A stretch of DNA of 33,947 bases from JBAZDC01 sp041654595 (GCA_964551305.1 CAZKBT010000037.1:1-33947), one strand, 5' to 3'; positions 6,821 to 16,289 are shown, numbered from the stretch's first letter. Numbers and translations: made by a program. Notes: generated by a model from the sequence alone, not told the origin.

Positions 6821-9800
6821 ATGAAGAAATATTTTTCCGGCCGGATATGGCGCAATTCCTTCCGGCCGCTGGCGTTTGTCGCCGTCATGTCGGGCGGACT
6901 GTCGGGCATGGTCCATGCCCAGGACGTGCGCGTCATCGATGCCGATGACGGGCGAACCATGTTCGAGTTGCGTTACTACGAACCGCACGACACGCCGTTT
7001 CCCGAATGGCCGGCAAGCTGGTCCTTCAGCGAAGGCCAGAAAGGCCGCATGACCGAGACCATTCAGCGGTGGGCGCACATCCTTCGTCCCGGTCCGGCCA
7101 TGGGAACGGGCGTGCTCAACTTCCTGCCTTTCGACGTGCCCATGGCTTATGCCTCCAGCGACGGCGCGTCGGACGACGGGCTCGGCGTCACCCGTTTGCG
7201 CAATGCCCTTCTTGGGCGCGCCGATGCATCCGTATCCCCGTTCGGCGCAGCGCATGCCGACGTCGTGATCGGCGCGTTGAGCCTGGATGACGGCCAGTAT
7301 GCGCCGTCGCAGCATGCTGGTTCGGCTACGGGCTATGATTTGGCCGGCATCGTCTTCCATGAGTTCGCGCATGCGCTCGGTGTCACGGCCTCGGTCGTGA
7401 CACCGAAGGACGAACCGGGCAAGGAAAGTCTGCCCAAGCCTCATTTTTCGTCGGAGCCGACCTTATGGAACAGCTTATTGAGAGACGATCACGGCAGGGC
7501 GGCGCGACCGGGGCAGGCGATACTATGTTCCGTTTGCGGTACGCCGGCGCAGCCGGATGCCTTCGATCTGCGGCAGGATCGAGGTTATGTGACCGGACCG
7601 CAGGTGGACGAGGTGCTGGCAGGCGCCATGCCGGGCCTTCCGGTGCGCATACTGAACTACAAAGGCCGGCTCGATACCGATTACATGAGCCATCTGGAAC
7701 TCGACAACAGCTTGATGAGCCACCAGCCGTTTCGCAACTATATGACGTTCATGGAGGCCGAGCTCGCGGTCATGCAACTGCTGGGCTACGACATCGATCG
7801 TCGTCGCTTGTTTGGGCGATCCGTCTACGGCAACGGACTGTCGATAATCAATCAAGACGGTTATTACGAGCGTGGGGCGGATGCGCGCGCCTACTTGCCG
7901 GGCACATACAGCACCGCGACCTTGGGGATGGGGTTGCATGTCTATGGCAGCCACAACCGCGTTACGCAGGCGGCCGACCTGCTGACGCGCGGTCCCGGCG
8001 CCGTCGGGATACGCGTGGATGGGCAGGGGAACGATCTGATCGTGCCCGCCGGCATAAAGGTGCATGGTCTAGGAGAGAACGGCGCAGGCGCGCTGTTTTC
8101 CTATGGCCGCAATCATACTTTGGTCCATGCGGGCGACATACAGGCGACGGGGCCGAACGGCGTCGGGATAAAAGCCGATTTCGGCAATAACGTGGCGACC
8201 AACGAAGCCATGGTGCGCGGCTCGTATCTACTGTGCGACGGCACCATAGGCGATGGTCCATGCCATGCGCCTTGGCGCAGCAACCAGGCGCTCTTGCCGG
8301 AACTCGACGGGCCTTTGCTCGATCGGCTGGACATTACCGGCCGCGTCGCGGGGACGCATGCCGCCATAGAGGCCACGGAAACCGCGCTGATCGGGCGCAT
8401 CGACGTCATGCGCGGCGCGCGGATCGACGGCGACATCCTTTCCCGTTACGAGCAGCGCGATGAGCAAGGACGGTTGCGCCTGACGCGTCTTACGCTGGGC
8501 TTGCTTGCCGACGGGCAAGGACGCGCCCTGAAAGTCCCCGATGCGGACTTTCAGTTTGTCCATGAGCACGACATACGTGGCGAGAACCTGTCGTTGCGCC
8601 TTGCGGGCGGGTTCGCCGTATTGAACGGCCGGCATGAGCTGCATGACGTGTCCGTGGATCCGGCGGCGACACTGGCCGGGCAGGGCTACTATCGGATCAA
8701 CGGACCCGGCCAGGCCTTCGTCAACGCCGGGCGTGTCGTCCCCGGCAACGGAATGGGCATGATGCGGGTGGCGGGAAATTATCGCCAGACGCCGACCGGG
8801 GTGCTGGAGATCGCGTTCGACGGGGCAGGGCGTCATGGTGTGCTTGAAGTCGACGGCGCGGCGGCGTTGAGCGGCGGGCTGCGCCTGCGCGCCCAACCCG
8901 ATTGGTATGCGCCCGGCTGGATGCTGCGCGCGGACGAGGCCTTGGCTGCCCGGGCGATCGAGGGAGGGTTCGACCATACGCAGGTCGAACTCGCGTCACC
9001 TACCTTGCATGCGCGGCTCGCTCCGGACGGCAAGCGGCTATATATCGAGCGGGCGCCGGATGCTTATGCTCGCTGGGCGAGTGCATCGGGCGCGGCGCAA
9101 ACCGCGGCGGCATTGGACCATATCGCCGGGCAGGCGCCTTCCACCATGCAGCCGCTTTATCGGCAGCTGGATTTTTCGCGGCCCGATGGCGGCGAAGTGG
9201 CAACCGCGTTGGCGCAGCTGGCGCCTTCTCCCTATGCCGCCTTGAACGCGGCTCAGTACGATACCTTGCGCTTGGTTGGCGACGCTCTGTCCGGCCAGCA
9301 ACGCTTGGACGCCGCGAGCACGCCAGGCGACGTTTGGGTGGGGTTCGCGCTGCCGTTTCATCAACAGGCTCGCCGGATGCTGGATGATTCAACGGCATTC
9401 AGGCACGATGGGCAAGGCGTGGTGATGGGGTTTGGCCGTCGTCTGGGCGCGTCGCCGTGGACGGCGGGCGTGCATGCGGCGTTTTCGACTTACGACGTGC
9501 GCATGGACCAACCGCTGCATAGCCGCGTTCGCAGCGCGCAGTGGCAGATGGGCGCTCATCTCGATTACGCGTCCGATACCCGCCGGGGCTGGTCTTTGCA
9601 GGCTCAATGGAGGTTCGGCCGCGGGCAGCATCGCATGCGGCGCAGCCTCGACGCCGCGAACTACCGGGCCGAGCATGAAGCGCGATGGCACAGTACTTTC
9701 GTTCAGGCTCGGGTGGAGGGCGGCTATCTTTGGGCGTGGTCGGACAGGCTCGGCATGGGGCCCGTGGCCGTACTAGATTATATAGGGTCGCGTCAGCCGG

Positions 9801-10180
9801 CGCGTGAAGAGTCCGGACCAGAAGCCTCCCGGTTGACGCTGGCTTCCGGCTATCGGCAGAGCTTGAGAATGGGGCTGGGATGGCGGGTGGCGACGAGTCC
9901 CGTGGAGCTGCCGGACGATTCATGGCAAGCTTATGCGCAGCTCACGCGCGAGCACGAGTTGCTGGCGGCAGCGGTATCGCAGCGCGCCGCATTTTACGTG
10001 CGGCCGGACGTGCCGTTCGCTTCCGCGTCGATGACCGCGGGACGCGGAGCCTGGCGCGTGCAGGCGGGGATCTCGCATCGGACCCCGCGGCTGTCGCTGG
10101 CTGCTTATCTGGAAGGGCAGCTTGCGGCGCAAGGCCAGCGTCAACTGGCGGCGCAGCTGTCGGTCGGGTGGCGATTTTGA
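6821..10180 (+). CDS. Autotransporter with metallopeptidase-like passenger (1119 aa)
   Basis: Residues 1-33 form a signal peptide ending VHA. The N-terminal passenger (about 35-330) contains FHEFAHALG with an HExxH zinc motif at 180-184. The usual metzincin third ligand three residues after the Gly is Ala190, but SHLELDNSLMSH at 290-301 offers a histidine and a Met-turn-like SLMS, and EAELAVMQLLGYDID follows, a combination seen in several secreted zinc peptidases. Residues ~365-750 are Gly-rich repeats typical of a beta-helix stalk. The last ~280 residues are an autotransporter beta-barrel ending in the aromatic LSVGWRF, as needed for BAM insertion. CSVC at 236-239 is unusual in autotransporter passengers. 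The start has no clear Shine-Dalgarno sequence; a palindrome TTTACGTAAA abuts it at 6811-6820. Whether the passenger cleaves protein is unknown. Confidence 0.88.
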   Translation: MKKYFSGRIWRNSFRPLAFVAVMSGGLSGMVHAQDVRVIDADDGRTMFELRYYEPHDTPFPEWPASWSFSEGQKGRMTETIQRWAHILRPGPAMGTGVLNFLPFDVPMAYASSDGASDDGLGVTRLRNALLGRADASVSPFGAAHADVVIGALSLDDGQYAPSQHAGSATGYDLAGIVFHEFAHALGVTASVVTPKDEPGKESLPKPHFSSEPTLWNSLLRDDHGRAARPGQAILCSVCGTPAQPDAFDLRQDRGYVTGPQVDEVLAGAMPGLPVRILNYKGRLDTDYMSHLELDNSLMSHQPFRNYMTFMEAELAVMQLLGYDIDRRRLFGRSVYGNGLSIINQDGYYERGADARAYLPGTYSTATLGMGLHVYGSHNRVTQAADLLTRGPGAVGIRVDGQGNDLIVPAGIKVHGLGENGAGALFSYGRNHTLVHAGDIQATGPNGVGIKADFGNNVATNEAMVRGSYLLCDGTIGDGPCHAPWRSNQALLPELDGPLLDRLDITGRVAGTHAAIEATETALIGRIDVMRGARIDGDILSRYEQRDEQGRLRLTRLTLGLLADGQGRALKVPDADFQFVHEHDIRGENLSLRLAGGFAVLNGRHELHDVSVDPAATLAGQGYYRINGPGQAFVNAGRVVPGNGMGMMRVAGNYRQTPTGVLEIAFDGAGRHGVLEVDGAAALSGGLRLRAQPDWYAPGWMLRADEALAARAIEGGFDHTQVELASPTLHARLAPDGKRLYIERAPDAYARWASASGAAQTAAALDHIAGQAPSTMQPLYRQLDFSRPDGGEVATALAQLAPSPYAALNAAQYDTLRLVGDALSGQQRLDAASTPGDVWVGFALPFHQQARRMLDDSTAFRHDGQGVVMGFGRRLGASPWTAGVHAAFSTYDVRMDQPLHSRVRSAQWQMGAHLDYASDTRRGWSLQAQWRFGRGQHRMRRSLDAANYRAEHEARWHSTFVQARVEGGYLWAWSDRLGMGPVAVLDYIGSRQPAREESGPEASRLTLASGYRQSLRMGLGWRVATSPVELPDDSWQAYAQLTREHELLAAAVSQRAAFYVRPDVPFASASMTAGRGAWRVQAGISHRTPRLSLAAYLEGQLAAQGQRQLAAQLSVGWRF

Positions 10181-10375
10181 GTTGAAACGACCCCGCATCG
10201 GCGCGCGTTGCCGTTTCTGAAGCTCGCAAGATCGCTCGACAACGATTCGCACCTGGCAAAACAGATCGATCTTGCCATCGAGGCATGCAAGCCGAAATGG
10301 CACTTTTGGTGGCAAGTTGCCAGCGGCATCGGGCGGCATCCGTCCGCTCCTGTCTTTCGAAGGGTCGGGCCGCGC

Positions 10376-11881
10376 TCATTTGCGTTTCCATGGCCGCCAG
10401 CGCGAGACTTCCCGCCAGCGTTTCTTAAGGCCCCGTTCGCTGATCGGCTCGAAAAAACCATCCGCGCTTTCGGGGTCGAGCAATTCGTTTTCCGCCAGGA
10501 AGTCTTCGAGTTCGCTCGTTTCTTCCAGTTCCAGCAGCTCCAGCGTCTTGCCCTCGTCCCGCAAGGCTTCGATGGCGACGATCAGCGAGCGGTGGCCTTC
10601 GTGGACATCGGCAAACGTTTCGGGAGACACGCCAAGATGCTCTGCCAGCAGGCGCAGGCGCAACTCCTTGATGGCGTCGCGGGCATGTCGATTCTGCTCG
10701 ATCGCCGCATCGATCACCACGTCGCACTCGCTGTCCAGTCCCAGCGAGCGATTGTTCAGGTTCGAAGAGCCGATGCGCAGCAGCGTATCATCGACGATCA
10801 TGACCTTGGCGTGCACGTATATGTCCTGGCCTCGCTGCGTCACCGGGACGTAGATGCGGAAACGCCGGAGCCGGTCCGCCTTGCCTATCATTTGCGTCAG
10901 ACGAATGCGGGCCGCGTCCATTGCTTTCTGCTCCAGCCATCCATCGGCCGACCGGGGCATTACCATGACGATTTCCGGAGGGTCGCTTTCCTTGAGACGT
11001 TCGGCGACTGCCGCGGCGATCTTGCCGGACGTGAAATACTGGTTCTCGATGTAGATGAAGCGCCGGGCCGCCGCGATCATGTCCAGATACAGAGCCTCGA
11101 TCTCGCGGATCTCAGGCCTGCCTTCGTATTCCGGCTGCGTGCGGGCGATGCCGACGATGATGTTTTCGAACTGGGCGGGCAGGTCGTCGGGCCAGAGTTC
11201 TTCTTCGCTGGCGGGCAGGGGTTCGAGACGGTCGGAGGTGGCGCGGTACCAGCGGTCGCAGCCCAGCTCGCCCAGCGCCGCCGCCGCGGCGCCGCTGAGC
11301 ATCATCGTGACATCGTGCCAGGGCGGGTAGGGTTTTCCGTTCGGGAGGACGCGGCGGGGATCGTCGTCGAGGTGTTCCGGCGTGTCCCACCTGGCGGTGG
11401 ACATGTCGATGCCGCCGCAGACGGCGGTCCGGTCGTCGGCGACCAGGATTTTCTGATGATGGCTGCAGCCGGGCGGGTGGGCGCCATCGAAGCAGAAGCG
11501 GATGGCCCGGGTAAGCTTCCAGCGCCACAGCATCCATAAGACGGCCGGCTGTACCAGCCGTTTCCACATGCCGAAGTTCCATTTCAGGATCTCGATGCTG
11601 CGGTCGGGCCTGTCCTTGGCCAGCGCCAGAATGAAATCTCCGAGCGTCTGGCTGTTCTCCCGATTCTGAGGCTCGAGCTTGATGCGCGTGTCGAAATCCC
11701 AGCCTATGACCATGATGCGTTGGCGGGCGGCCAGCATGGTCTCGCGGGCGAAATGGTAATAGTCGGCGGCGTCCACGATGGCGCTGGCGCGTTCGCAATG
11801 CTCGGCGCGCCAGCAGTTTCGTCCCGGTTCGAGTATCGGTGGTCGGGAGTCTTCCGGTGCGGCATGAGTCACATCTTGCAT
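10376..11881 (-). CDS. Phospholipase D-family phosphodiesterase (501 aa)
   Basis: Two HKD motifs are visible: SHHQKILVADD near residue 140 and VHAKVMIVDD near residue 356, the latter followed by IGSSNLNNRSLG. Unlike the cls product at 4568-6034, it has no N-terminal membrane anchor or signal peptide. It also has a long charged C-terminal tail rich in Glu and Leu (about 440-480). This matches stand-alone bacterial PLD-like proteins of about 500 aa, which hydrolyse or transfer phosphatidyl groups; the real substrate cannot be told. AAGGAGAGGA precedes the ATG. It is convergent with the autotransporter gene, and the 195 bp between them contain no feature that was recognised. Confidence 0.88.
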   Translation of the reverse strand: MQDVTHAAPEDSRPPILEPGRNCWRAEHCERASAIVDAADYYHFARETMLAARQRIMVIGWDFDTRIKLEPQNRENSQTLGDFILALAKDRPDRSIEILKWNFGMWKRLVQPAVLWMLWRWKLTRAIRFCFDGAHPPGCSHHQKILVADDRTAVCGGIDMSTARWDTPEHLDDDPRRVLPNGKPYPPWHDVTMMLSGAAAAALGELGCDRWYRATSDRLEPLPASEEELWPDDLPAQFENIIVGIARTQPEYEGRPEIREIEALYLDMIAAARRFIYIENQYFTSGKIAAAVAERLKESDPPEIVMVMPRSADGWLEQKAMDAARIRLTQMIGKADRLRRFRIYVPVTQRGQDIYVHAKVMIVDDTLLRIGSSNLNNRSLGLDSECDVVIDAAIEQNRHARDAIKELRLRLLAEHLGVSPETFADVHEGHRSLIVAIEALRDEGKTLELLELEETSELEDFLAENELLDPESADGFFEPISERGLKKRWREVSRWRPWKRK

Positions 11882-12004
11882 CGTCCTCTCCTTTTGCGCG
11901 GGGGGCTCGACGCCGGCAAGGTGCGTCCCCCGCTGGCTTCGAGTGTATCCGGTGTCGTACGGACGGAATGTTACAAGGGCGGAGCAAGCAGAGGGTAGAG
12001 GAAA

Positions 12005-12031
12005 ATAAAAAAGCCCACACGAAGGCAGGCT
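12005..12031 (-). terminator. Rho-independent terminator downstream of tRNA-His
   Basis: Read on the minus strand, AGCCTGCC, a TTCG-containing loop and GTGTGGGCT form an imperfect GC-rich stem with G-T pairs, directly followed by TTTTTT. It lies between tRNA-His and the PLD-like gene, so it ends the tRNA transcript. Confidence 0.7.
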
Positions 12032-12115
12032 AATTCTAACGTTTGCTTTTTTGTTCTAATTTTCATATGGTGAAAATTATGAATTTTCGCAACCGTATGA
12101 AAAATATAAGAATTA

Positions 12116-12192
12116 TGGGGTGACCGATGGGGCTCGAACCCACGACAACCGGAATCACAATCCGGGACTCTACCAACTGAGCTACGGTCACC
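12116..12192 (-). tRNA. tRNA-His(GTG)
   Basis: The minus strand gives a complete cloverleaf: acceptor GTGACCG/CGGTCAC, a D-arm with AGCTCAGTTGGTAGAG, an anticodon loop with GTG, a T-arm with TTCGAAC, discriminator C and encoded CCA at 12116-12118. The extra 5' G at 12192, opposite C73, is the histidine identity feature. The sequence closely follows the E. coli gene. Confidence 0.97.
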
Positions 12193-12507
12193 GCTGTTTT
12201 CTTTGCCGCTTGTCGCGGCATTACATGCGGTAATGCCCAGAGCAAAGAACCGTGATTCTAGCATGGAATTTTTGACTCTGCATATGCGATGGCAAGCCCG
12301 GCGCGCGAAAAGAAACGACAGGTAAAGAGGCCTGCATCGTCCGGTTCGTCGGACGGCCCGCGTGTGTTCCGGAGCGGCGGCATGCGGCCTGTCGGCGACG
12401 AATTGTTTCCAATCTGGTCAAACGTAAAAATTAGATGCATTTTGAAGGGTTTTAAGGGTAAGTCCCTACTACCATTAAGGCTCCGTTATCGACAAAAGGA
12501 TAGCAAC
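12193..12507. other. Intergenic region upstream of the Pro-rich exported protein
   Basis: This 315-bp stretch separates minus-strand tRNA-His from the plus-strand gene at 12508 and must carry both promoters. A small hairpin CGTCCG-GTTCGT-CGGACG is present at about 12339-12356. The right part (12420-12500) is A+T-rich and ends with the AAAAGGA ribosome-binding site of the next gene. No further gene or clear promoter pair was recognised. Confidence 0.45.
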
Positions 12508-12900
12508 ATGACGAGTACTAAAACGAGCAAAGCCCTATTGGCGATGTTATTGACGGTTCCTTTTGTGGCGGCGCACTCGGCGAATGCGAAATCGTCGCAT
12601 CAGGCATGGCTTGAAGCCCAGAAAATTGATATCGAGCCGACGCTTTCGGTGCAGGAAACAGTGGTGCCGCTCGACCAGATTCCTCCTGAGATGCGGCCGT
12701 TGCCGTCCTCGCCGTCGTACGGCACGATGCCGGCGCCGAATGCTGCTCCGCCCGCGCCCCCCGCTCCCGCGCCGGGAACGCCTGGAGCGACAGGTTCCGG
12801 TAGCTACGTGCCCACGCCGCCTTCCACCATGCCTCAGAATGGAGCGGCCACTCCTCCGTCCACCACGCCGTATGGCGGTAGCGGCGTCAGTCCTCGCTGA
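12508..12900 (+). CDS. Small proline-rich exported protein (130 aa)
   Basis: AAAAGGA lies 7 nt before ATG 12508; the frame is open to 12289, but only this start gives a signal peptide (SKALLAMLLTVPFVAAHSANA, with cleavage near residue 26). The first ~45 mature residues could be a short folded part (HQAWLEAQKIDIEPTLSV). The rest is a low-complexity tail of Pro, Ala, Gly, Ser and Thr, with imperfect repeats of TPPST type. No family was recognised. Its job may be as an extended periplasmic or surface linker. Its end is convergent with the zinc peptidase gene. Confidence 0.75.
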   Translation: MTSTKTSKALLAMLLTVPFVAAHSANAKSSHQAWLEAQKIDIEPTLSVQETVVPLDQIPPEMRPLPSSPSYGTMPAPNAAPPAPPAPAPGTPGATGSGSYVPTPPSTMPQNGAATPPSTTPYGGSGVSPR

Positions 12901-12905
12901 TCGGT

Positions 12906-12961
12906 TGACGGCGCGCCTTCCCGCAGCCCAGGGGCATGACTGCGGGGCGGCTCGTCCGTCA
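12906..12961. terminator. Nested hairpin between convergent genes, possible bidirectional terminator
   Basis: An outer stem TGACGG/CCGTCA (12906-12911 with 12956-12961) encloses an inner stem CCCGCAG/CTGCGGG (12920-12926 with 12940-12946). It fills the gap between the convergent gene ends at 12900 and 12959. No T-tract follows, so termination is only inferred. Confidence 0.35.
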
Positions 12962-13813
12962 GGGCGTCGCGATCTTGAACGTATCGCACTGCGTGATGTC
13001 GCCTCCGGCATAGCCGCGCTTGAACCAACGCATGCGCTGGTCGGAGCTGCCGTGCGTGAATGAGTCGGGGACGACATATCCTTGGGAGCGTTTTTGCAGC
13101 GCGTCGTCGCCGATGGCGCTGGCGGCGTTGAGCGCTTCTTCGATGTCGCCTTCTTCAAGGGTATTGCGATGCGTATCGGACAAGCGCGCCCAAACGCCGG
13201 CGTAGCAATCGGCCTGCAGCTCGACACGCACCGACAGTTGATTGCGTTGCGCCGTGCCGAGTTGCCTGCCCGCCCGTTCGACTTCCGTCGTTATGCCAAG
13301 CAGGCGTTGGACATGATGGCCTACCTCGTGGGCGATGACATAGGCCTGAGCGAAATCCCCGGGAGAATTCAGTTGCTGAGCCATTTGCCGGAAGAAACCC
13401 AGGTCCAGGTATATTTTGCTGTCCCCGGGACAGTAGAAGGGGCCCATGGCGGCCTGCCCGGTCCCGCATGCCGTCGGGGTCATGCCTTCGTAGAGCACCA
13501 GCGTGGGTGCGCGGTAGTCCCCCCAGCCTTGCTGCTGGAACACATGGCTCCATGCGTCCTCGGTATCGCCCAGCACTCTGGAAACGAAGCGGGTTTCGGC
13601 AGTGGGCGCCGGCGACTGCGTCGACGCTGGGGATTGCGTCGTTGAAGGATCGTCGAAGCCTTGCAGGACCACGGTCGGATCGACGCCGAAATACATGGCC
13701 ACTAGCGCCAAGACGATCGTTCCCAGCCCGATCTTGCCACGCCCGCCCACGCTCATGCGTCGTCCGCGGCGGTCTTCGATATTCTTGCTCTCGCGAGAGT
13801 TGTCCAGGCGCAT
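12959..13813 (-). CDS. ypfJ: YpfJ-family neutral zinc metallopeptidase
   Basis: The 284-aa protein starts with a charged cytoplasmic tail (MRLDNSRESKNIEDRRGRR), has one membrane segment at about 28-43, a Ser/Thr/Pro linker, and then the zinc_peptidase domain with AHEVGHHVQ (HExxH at 162-166), preceded by the family's ACGTG, YCPGDSKIYLDL and FAQAYVIAHE segments. Length and order agree with E. coli YpfJ. The catalytic domain should face the periplasm. The substrate is unknown. AAGGAT sits before the ATG. Confidence 0.93.
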   Translation of the reverse strand: MRLDNSRESKNIEDRRGRRMSVGGRGKIGLGTIVLALVAMYFGVDPTVVLQGFDDPSTTQSPASTQSPAPTAETRFVSRVLGDTEDAWSHVFQQQGWGDYRAPTLVLYEGMTPTACGTGQAAMGPFYCPGDSKIYLDLGFFRQMAQQLNSPGDFAQAYVIAHEVGHHVQRLLGITTEVERAGRQLGTAQRNQLSVRVELQADCYAGVWARLSDTHRNTLEEGDIEEALNAASAIGDDALQKRSQGYVVPDSFTHGSSDQRMRWFKRGYAGGDITQCDTFKIATP

Positions 13814-13947
13814 GGTTTTTTATCCTTGGTATGAAATAGACGATGGAACACGCTAGCCGAGGCCGGGTTGGGTTATGGTTGCAATTGTAGAGCGCGGACC
13901 CGGGCACGGCCTCCTTGCTCGTCGTCAACAATGTTAGGATACGTAAA

Positions 13948-14574
13948 ATGGCACAATTATTTATCGTACACCCCGATAATCCCCAGGCGCGCGCGATGGC
14001 GCAGGCCGGAAAACTGCTTGCCGACGGAGGGCTGATCGCCGTTCCTACGGATTCCAGCTATGCCATCGTCGCCCGGCTCGACGACAAGGCGGCCGCCGAT
14101 GGACTGCGTCGGCTCAGGGGCCTGGACGACAGGCACCATCTCACGCTTCTGTGTCGGGATCTCGCGGAAATCGGCCATTTCGCGCGGGTCGACAATCGCC
14201 AATACCGGTTCCTCAAGATGGCGACTCCGGGGCCGTGGACGTTCATTCTCGAAGCGTCCCGGGAAGTGCCCAGGCGCGTGTCGCATCCGTCGCGCAAAAC
14301 GATAGGTATCCGGGTACCCGACCATCGCGTCACCCGGGCGTTGATCGAAGCGGCCGGCTCCCCCTTGATGTCGACCACCTTCATCCCCGACGGCGAGGAT
14401 GCGCCCTTGAATGATGCGCAGGAAATCTTCGACAGGTACGGCGGGCAGTTGGCGGCGATCATCGACGGCGGAGCGTGCCCGCTCGAGCCGACCACGGTGA
14501 TCGACCTGACGGGCGCCGCGCCCGAAATCGTTCGCCGGGGTCAGGGCGATCTGTCCCAGCTCGGGTTGGATTAA
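13948..14574 (+). CDS. YciO/YrdC-family protein (threonylcarbamoyl-AMP synthase-like)
   Basis: The 208-aa product has the YrdC fold signatures: PTDSSYAIVARLDD near residue 33, KRxxxx-type nucleotide-binding segment replaced by RGLDDRHHLTLLC, PGPWTFILEAS, IGIRVPDH and a late SxTxxxxP-like STTFIPDGEDAP. This pattern and the length fit the YciO branch more than Sua5, which has an extra C-terminal domain. Sua5/TsaC enzymes make threonylcarbamoyl-AMP for the t6A modification of ANN-decoding tRNAs; whether YciO-type proteins do so is less certain. TTAGGAT lies before ATG 13948, which was preferred to the upstream ATG at 13915. The M50 protease gene follows 74 bp downstream. Confidence 0.88.
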   Translation: MAQLFIVHPDNPQARAMAQAGKLLADGGLIAVPTDSSYAIVARLDDKAAADGLRRLRGLDDRHHLTLLCRDLAEIGHFARVDNRQYRFLKMATPGPWTFILEASREVPRRVSHPSRKTIGIRVPDHRVTRALIEAAGSPLMSTTFIPDGEDAPLNDAQEIFDRYGGQLAAIIDGGACPLEPTTVIDLTGAAPEIVRRGQGDLSQLGLD

Positions 14575-14648
14575 CCGCATCGGCGCTTGCCGAATCGCTA
14601 TATACTCATCGCCTTCGGCTTGCGTATAAGCCCCATCTATGGAACCAC

Positions 14649-15299
14649 ATGGATTCTTTGATTCAAACCATTACTGTGTATGCCATCCCGGTGCTTTTCG
14701 GGATTACGCTGCATGAGGCTGCGCACGGTTATGTGGCAAGGATGTTCGGTGATCGCACGGCCTGGGATGCGGGGCGCGTCAGCCTGAATCCTGTTCGCCA
14801 TGTGGATCCGATAGGCACGATCGTCGTCCCGTTGGTATTGTTGATCAGCACCAAGATGATGGGGGGCGCCGGCATGCTGTTCGGATGGGCCAAGCCCGTG
14901 CCGGTCGACTGGAGCCGCTTGCGAAAGCCCAAGCGGGACATGCTCTGGGTGGCGTTGGCGGGGCCGGCCTCCAATCTCGTCATGGGCGTGCTGTGGGTGA
15001 TCGGCTTGCGTCTGTTGCTCGAATCCGGCGCGGCGCAGGACGGTTTCTGGGTGCGCATGGCGATTGCCGGCGTGCAGGTGAACCTGATCCTGATGGCGCT
15101 GAATCTCTTTCCTTTGCCGCCCCTGGATGGCGGCCGTATCGTATATAGCTTGTTGCCCGCCCGCATGGCCGAGCAGTACGCGCGCGTCGAGCCCTACGGC
15201 ATGATCATTCTGATAGTATTGATGTTGTCTGGCCTGCTGTGGACCCTGTTGATGCCGTTTCTGGTTTTCGGGCAATCGATATTATTCTGGTTTTTGTGA
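14649..15299 (+). CDS. Site-2 protease family (M50) membrane metallopeptidase
   Basis: The 216-aa protein is almost entirely hydrophobic, with about five or six membrane segments. It has the zinc-binding LHEAAHGY (HExxH at 22-26) and the second metal motif NLFPLPPLDGGR at about residues 154-165. It lacks the PDZ domain of RseP, as in the short YwhC/Rv-type subgroup. GRVSLNPVRHVDPIGT and GWAKPVPVDW are typical of that subgroup. These enzymes cleave substrates inside the membrane; the substrate is unknown. The gene lies between the YciO-like gene and dapA on the same strand and may be cotranscribed with the former. Confidence 0.93.
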   Translation: MDSLIQTITVYAIPVLFGITLHEAAHGYVARMFGDRTAWDAGRVSLNPVRHVDPIGTIVVPLVLLISTKMMGGAGMLFGWAKPVPVDWSRLRKPKRDMLWVALAGPASNLVMGVLWVIGLRLLLESGAAQDGFWVRMAIAGVQVNLILMALNLFPLPPLDGGRIVYSLLPARMAEQYARVEPYGMIILIVLMLSGLLWTLLMPFLVFGQSILFWFL

Positions 15300-15383
15300 A
15301 TAAGCGGCGTCGAATCCGGTAAACTTGTGTGTTAGATCAGTGAAGTACACCGTTTTGGTACATTCGAGGAGTCCTTTTCCATC

Positions 15384-16289
15384 ATGGCTAGCGCAGAATC
15401 CGTAATTCCGACTTTACAGGGCAGTATGGTCGCCCTGGTGACTCCCATGCATCCCGATGGGAAGCTGGATTACGATTCTTACCGAAAACTGATCGATTGG
15501 CACATCGCCGAAGGCACCAGCGCGCTGGTGGTCGTCGGCACTTCAGGCGAATCTCCGACGGTCGACGTCGAGGAGCACGTCGAACTGATCAGGGTGGCGG
15601 TCGAGCATGCCGCAGGCCGGGTTCCCGTGGTCGCCGGCATCGGTGGAAACTCCACGGCGGAAGCGATCGAGCTGTCGCGCCATGCCTTGCGCGTGGGCGC
15701 GCAGGCAGGCCTGTCGGTCGTGCCTTACTACAATCGTCCCACCCAAGAAGGCATGTACCAGCATTTTCGCGCCATCGCCGAAGCTGTGGAGCTGCCGTCC
15801 TTGCTTTATAACGTGCCGGGCCGGACCGTGGCGGATCTTGCCCACGACACCGTGGTGCGCCTTGCCCAGGTCCCGGGCATCATCGGCATAAAGGAAGCCA
15901 CCGGCGACATGGCGCGCGCTGCCTTGCTCGTGCGCGACGTGCCTTCCGATTTCGTCGTGCTCAGCGGCGACGATCCCACCGCCGCGGCGCTCATGCTGTT
16001 GGGCGGCAAGGGCAATATTTCGGTGACCGCCAACGTCGCGCCGCGCTTGATGAGCGAACTGTGCGCCGCCGCGCTGGCGGGAGACGTGATCCGCACCAGG
16101 CAGTTGAACGCCCGGCTGGCGACGTTGAACAAAGTCCTCTTTATCGAGTCCAACCCGATACCGGTCAAATGGGCGGTGGCGGAAATGGGACTGACGAAGC
16201 TGGGCTATCGTTTACCTTTAACTCCTTTGAGCGAAACGCACCACTCCCTGGTGCGCAATGCGCTGAAAGATGCAGGCCTACTTAAATAA
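15384..16289 (+). CDS. dapA: 4-hydroxy-tetrahydrodipicolinate synthase
   Basis: The 301-aa enzyme condenses pyruvate with aspartate semialdehyde in the lysine/diaminopimelate pathway. It shows GTSGES at 52-57 (binding loop), the proton-relay tyrosine in LYNVPGRT (Tyr142, Arg147) and the Schiff-base lysine in GIKEATGD (Lys170). Length and order are normal for the family. GAGGAG lies 12 nt before the ATG, a rather long spacing. The stop codon touches the first codon of bamC, the same pair as in E. coli, so the two are one operon. Confidence 0.97.
   Translation: MASAESVIPTLQGSMVALVTPMHPDGKLDYDSYRKLIDWHIAEGTSALVVVGTSGESPTVDVEEHVELIRVAVEHAAGRVPVVAGIGGNSTAEAIELSRHALRVGAQAGLSVVPYYNRPTQEGMYQHFRAIAEAVELPSLLYNVPGRTVADLAHDTVVRLAQVPGIIGIKEATGDMARAALLVRDVPSDFVVLSGDDPTAAALMLLGGKGNISVTANVAPRLMSELCAAALAGDVIRTRQLNARLATLNKVLFIESNPIPVKWAVAEMGLTKLGYRLPLTPLSETHHSLVRNALKDAGLLK

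Noticed and set aside
10208..11539. A 443-codon plus-strand open frame opposite the PLD-like gene
   Set aside because: No recognisable features; the minus-strand gene has both HKD motifs and a good ribosome-binding site.
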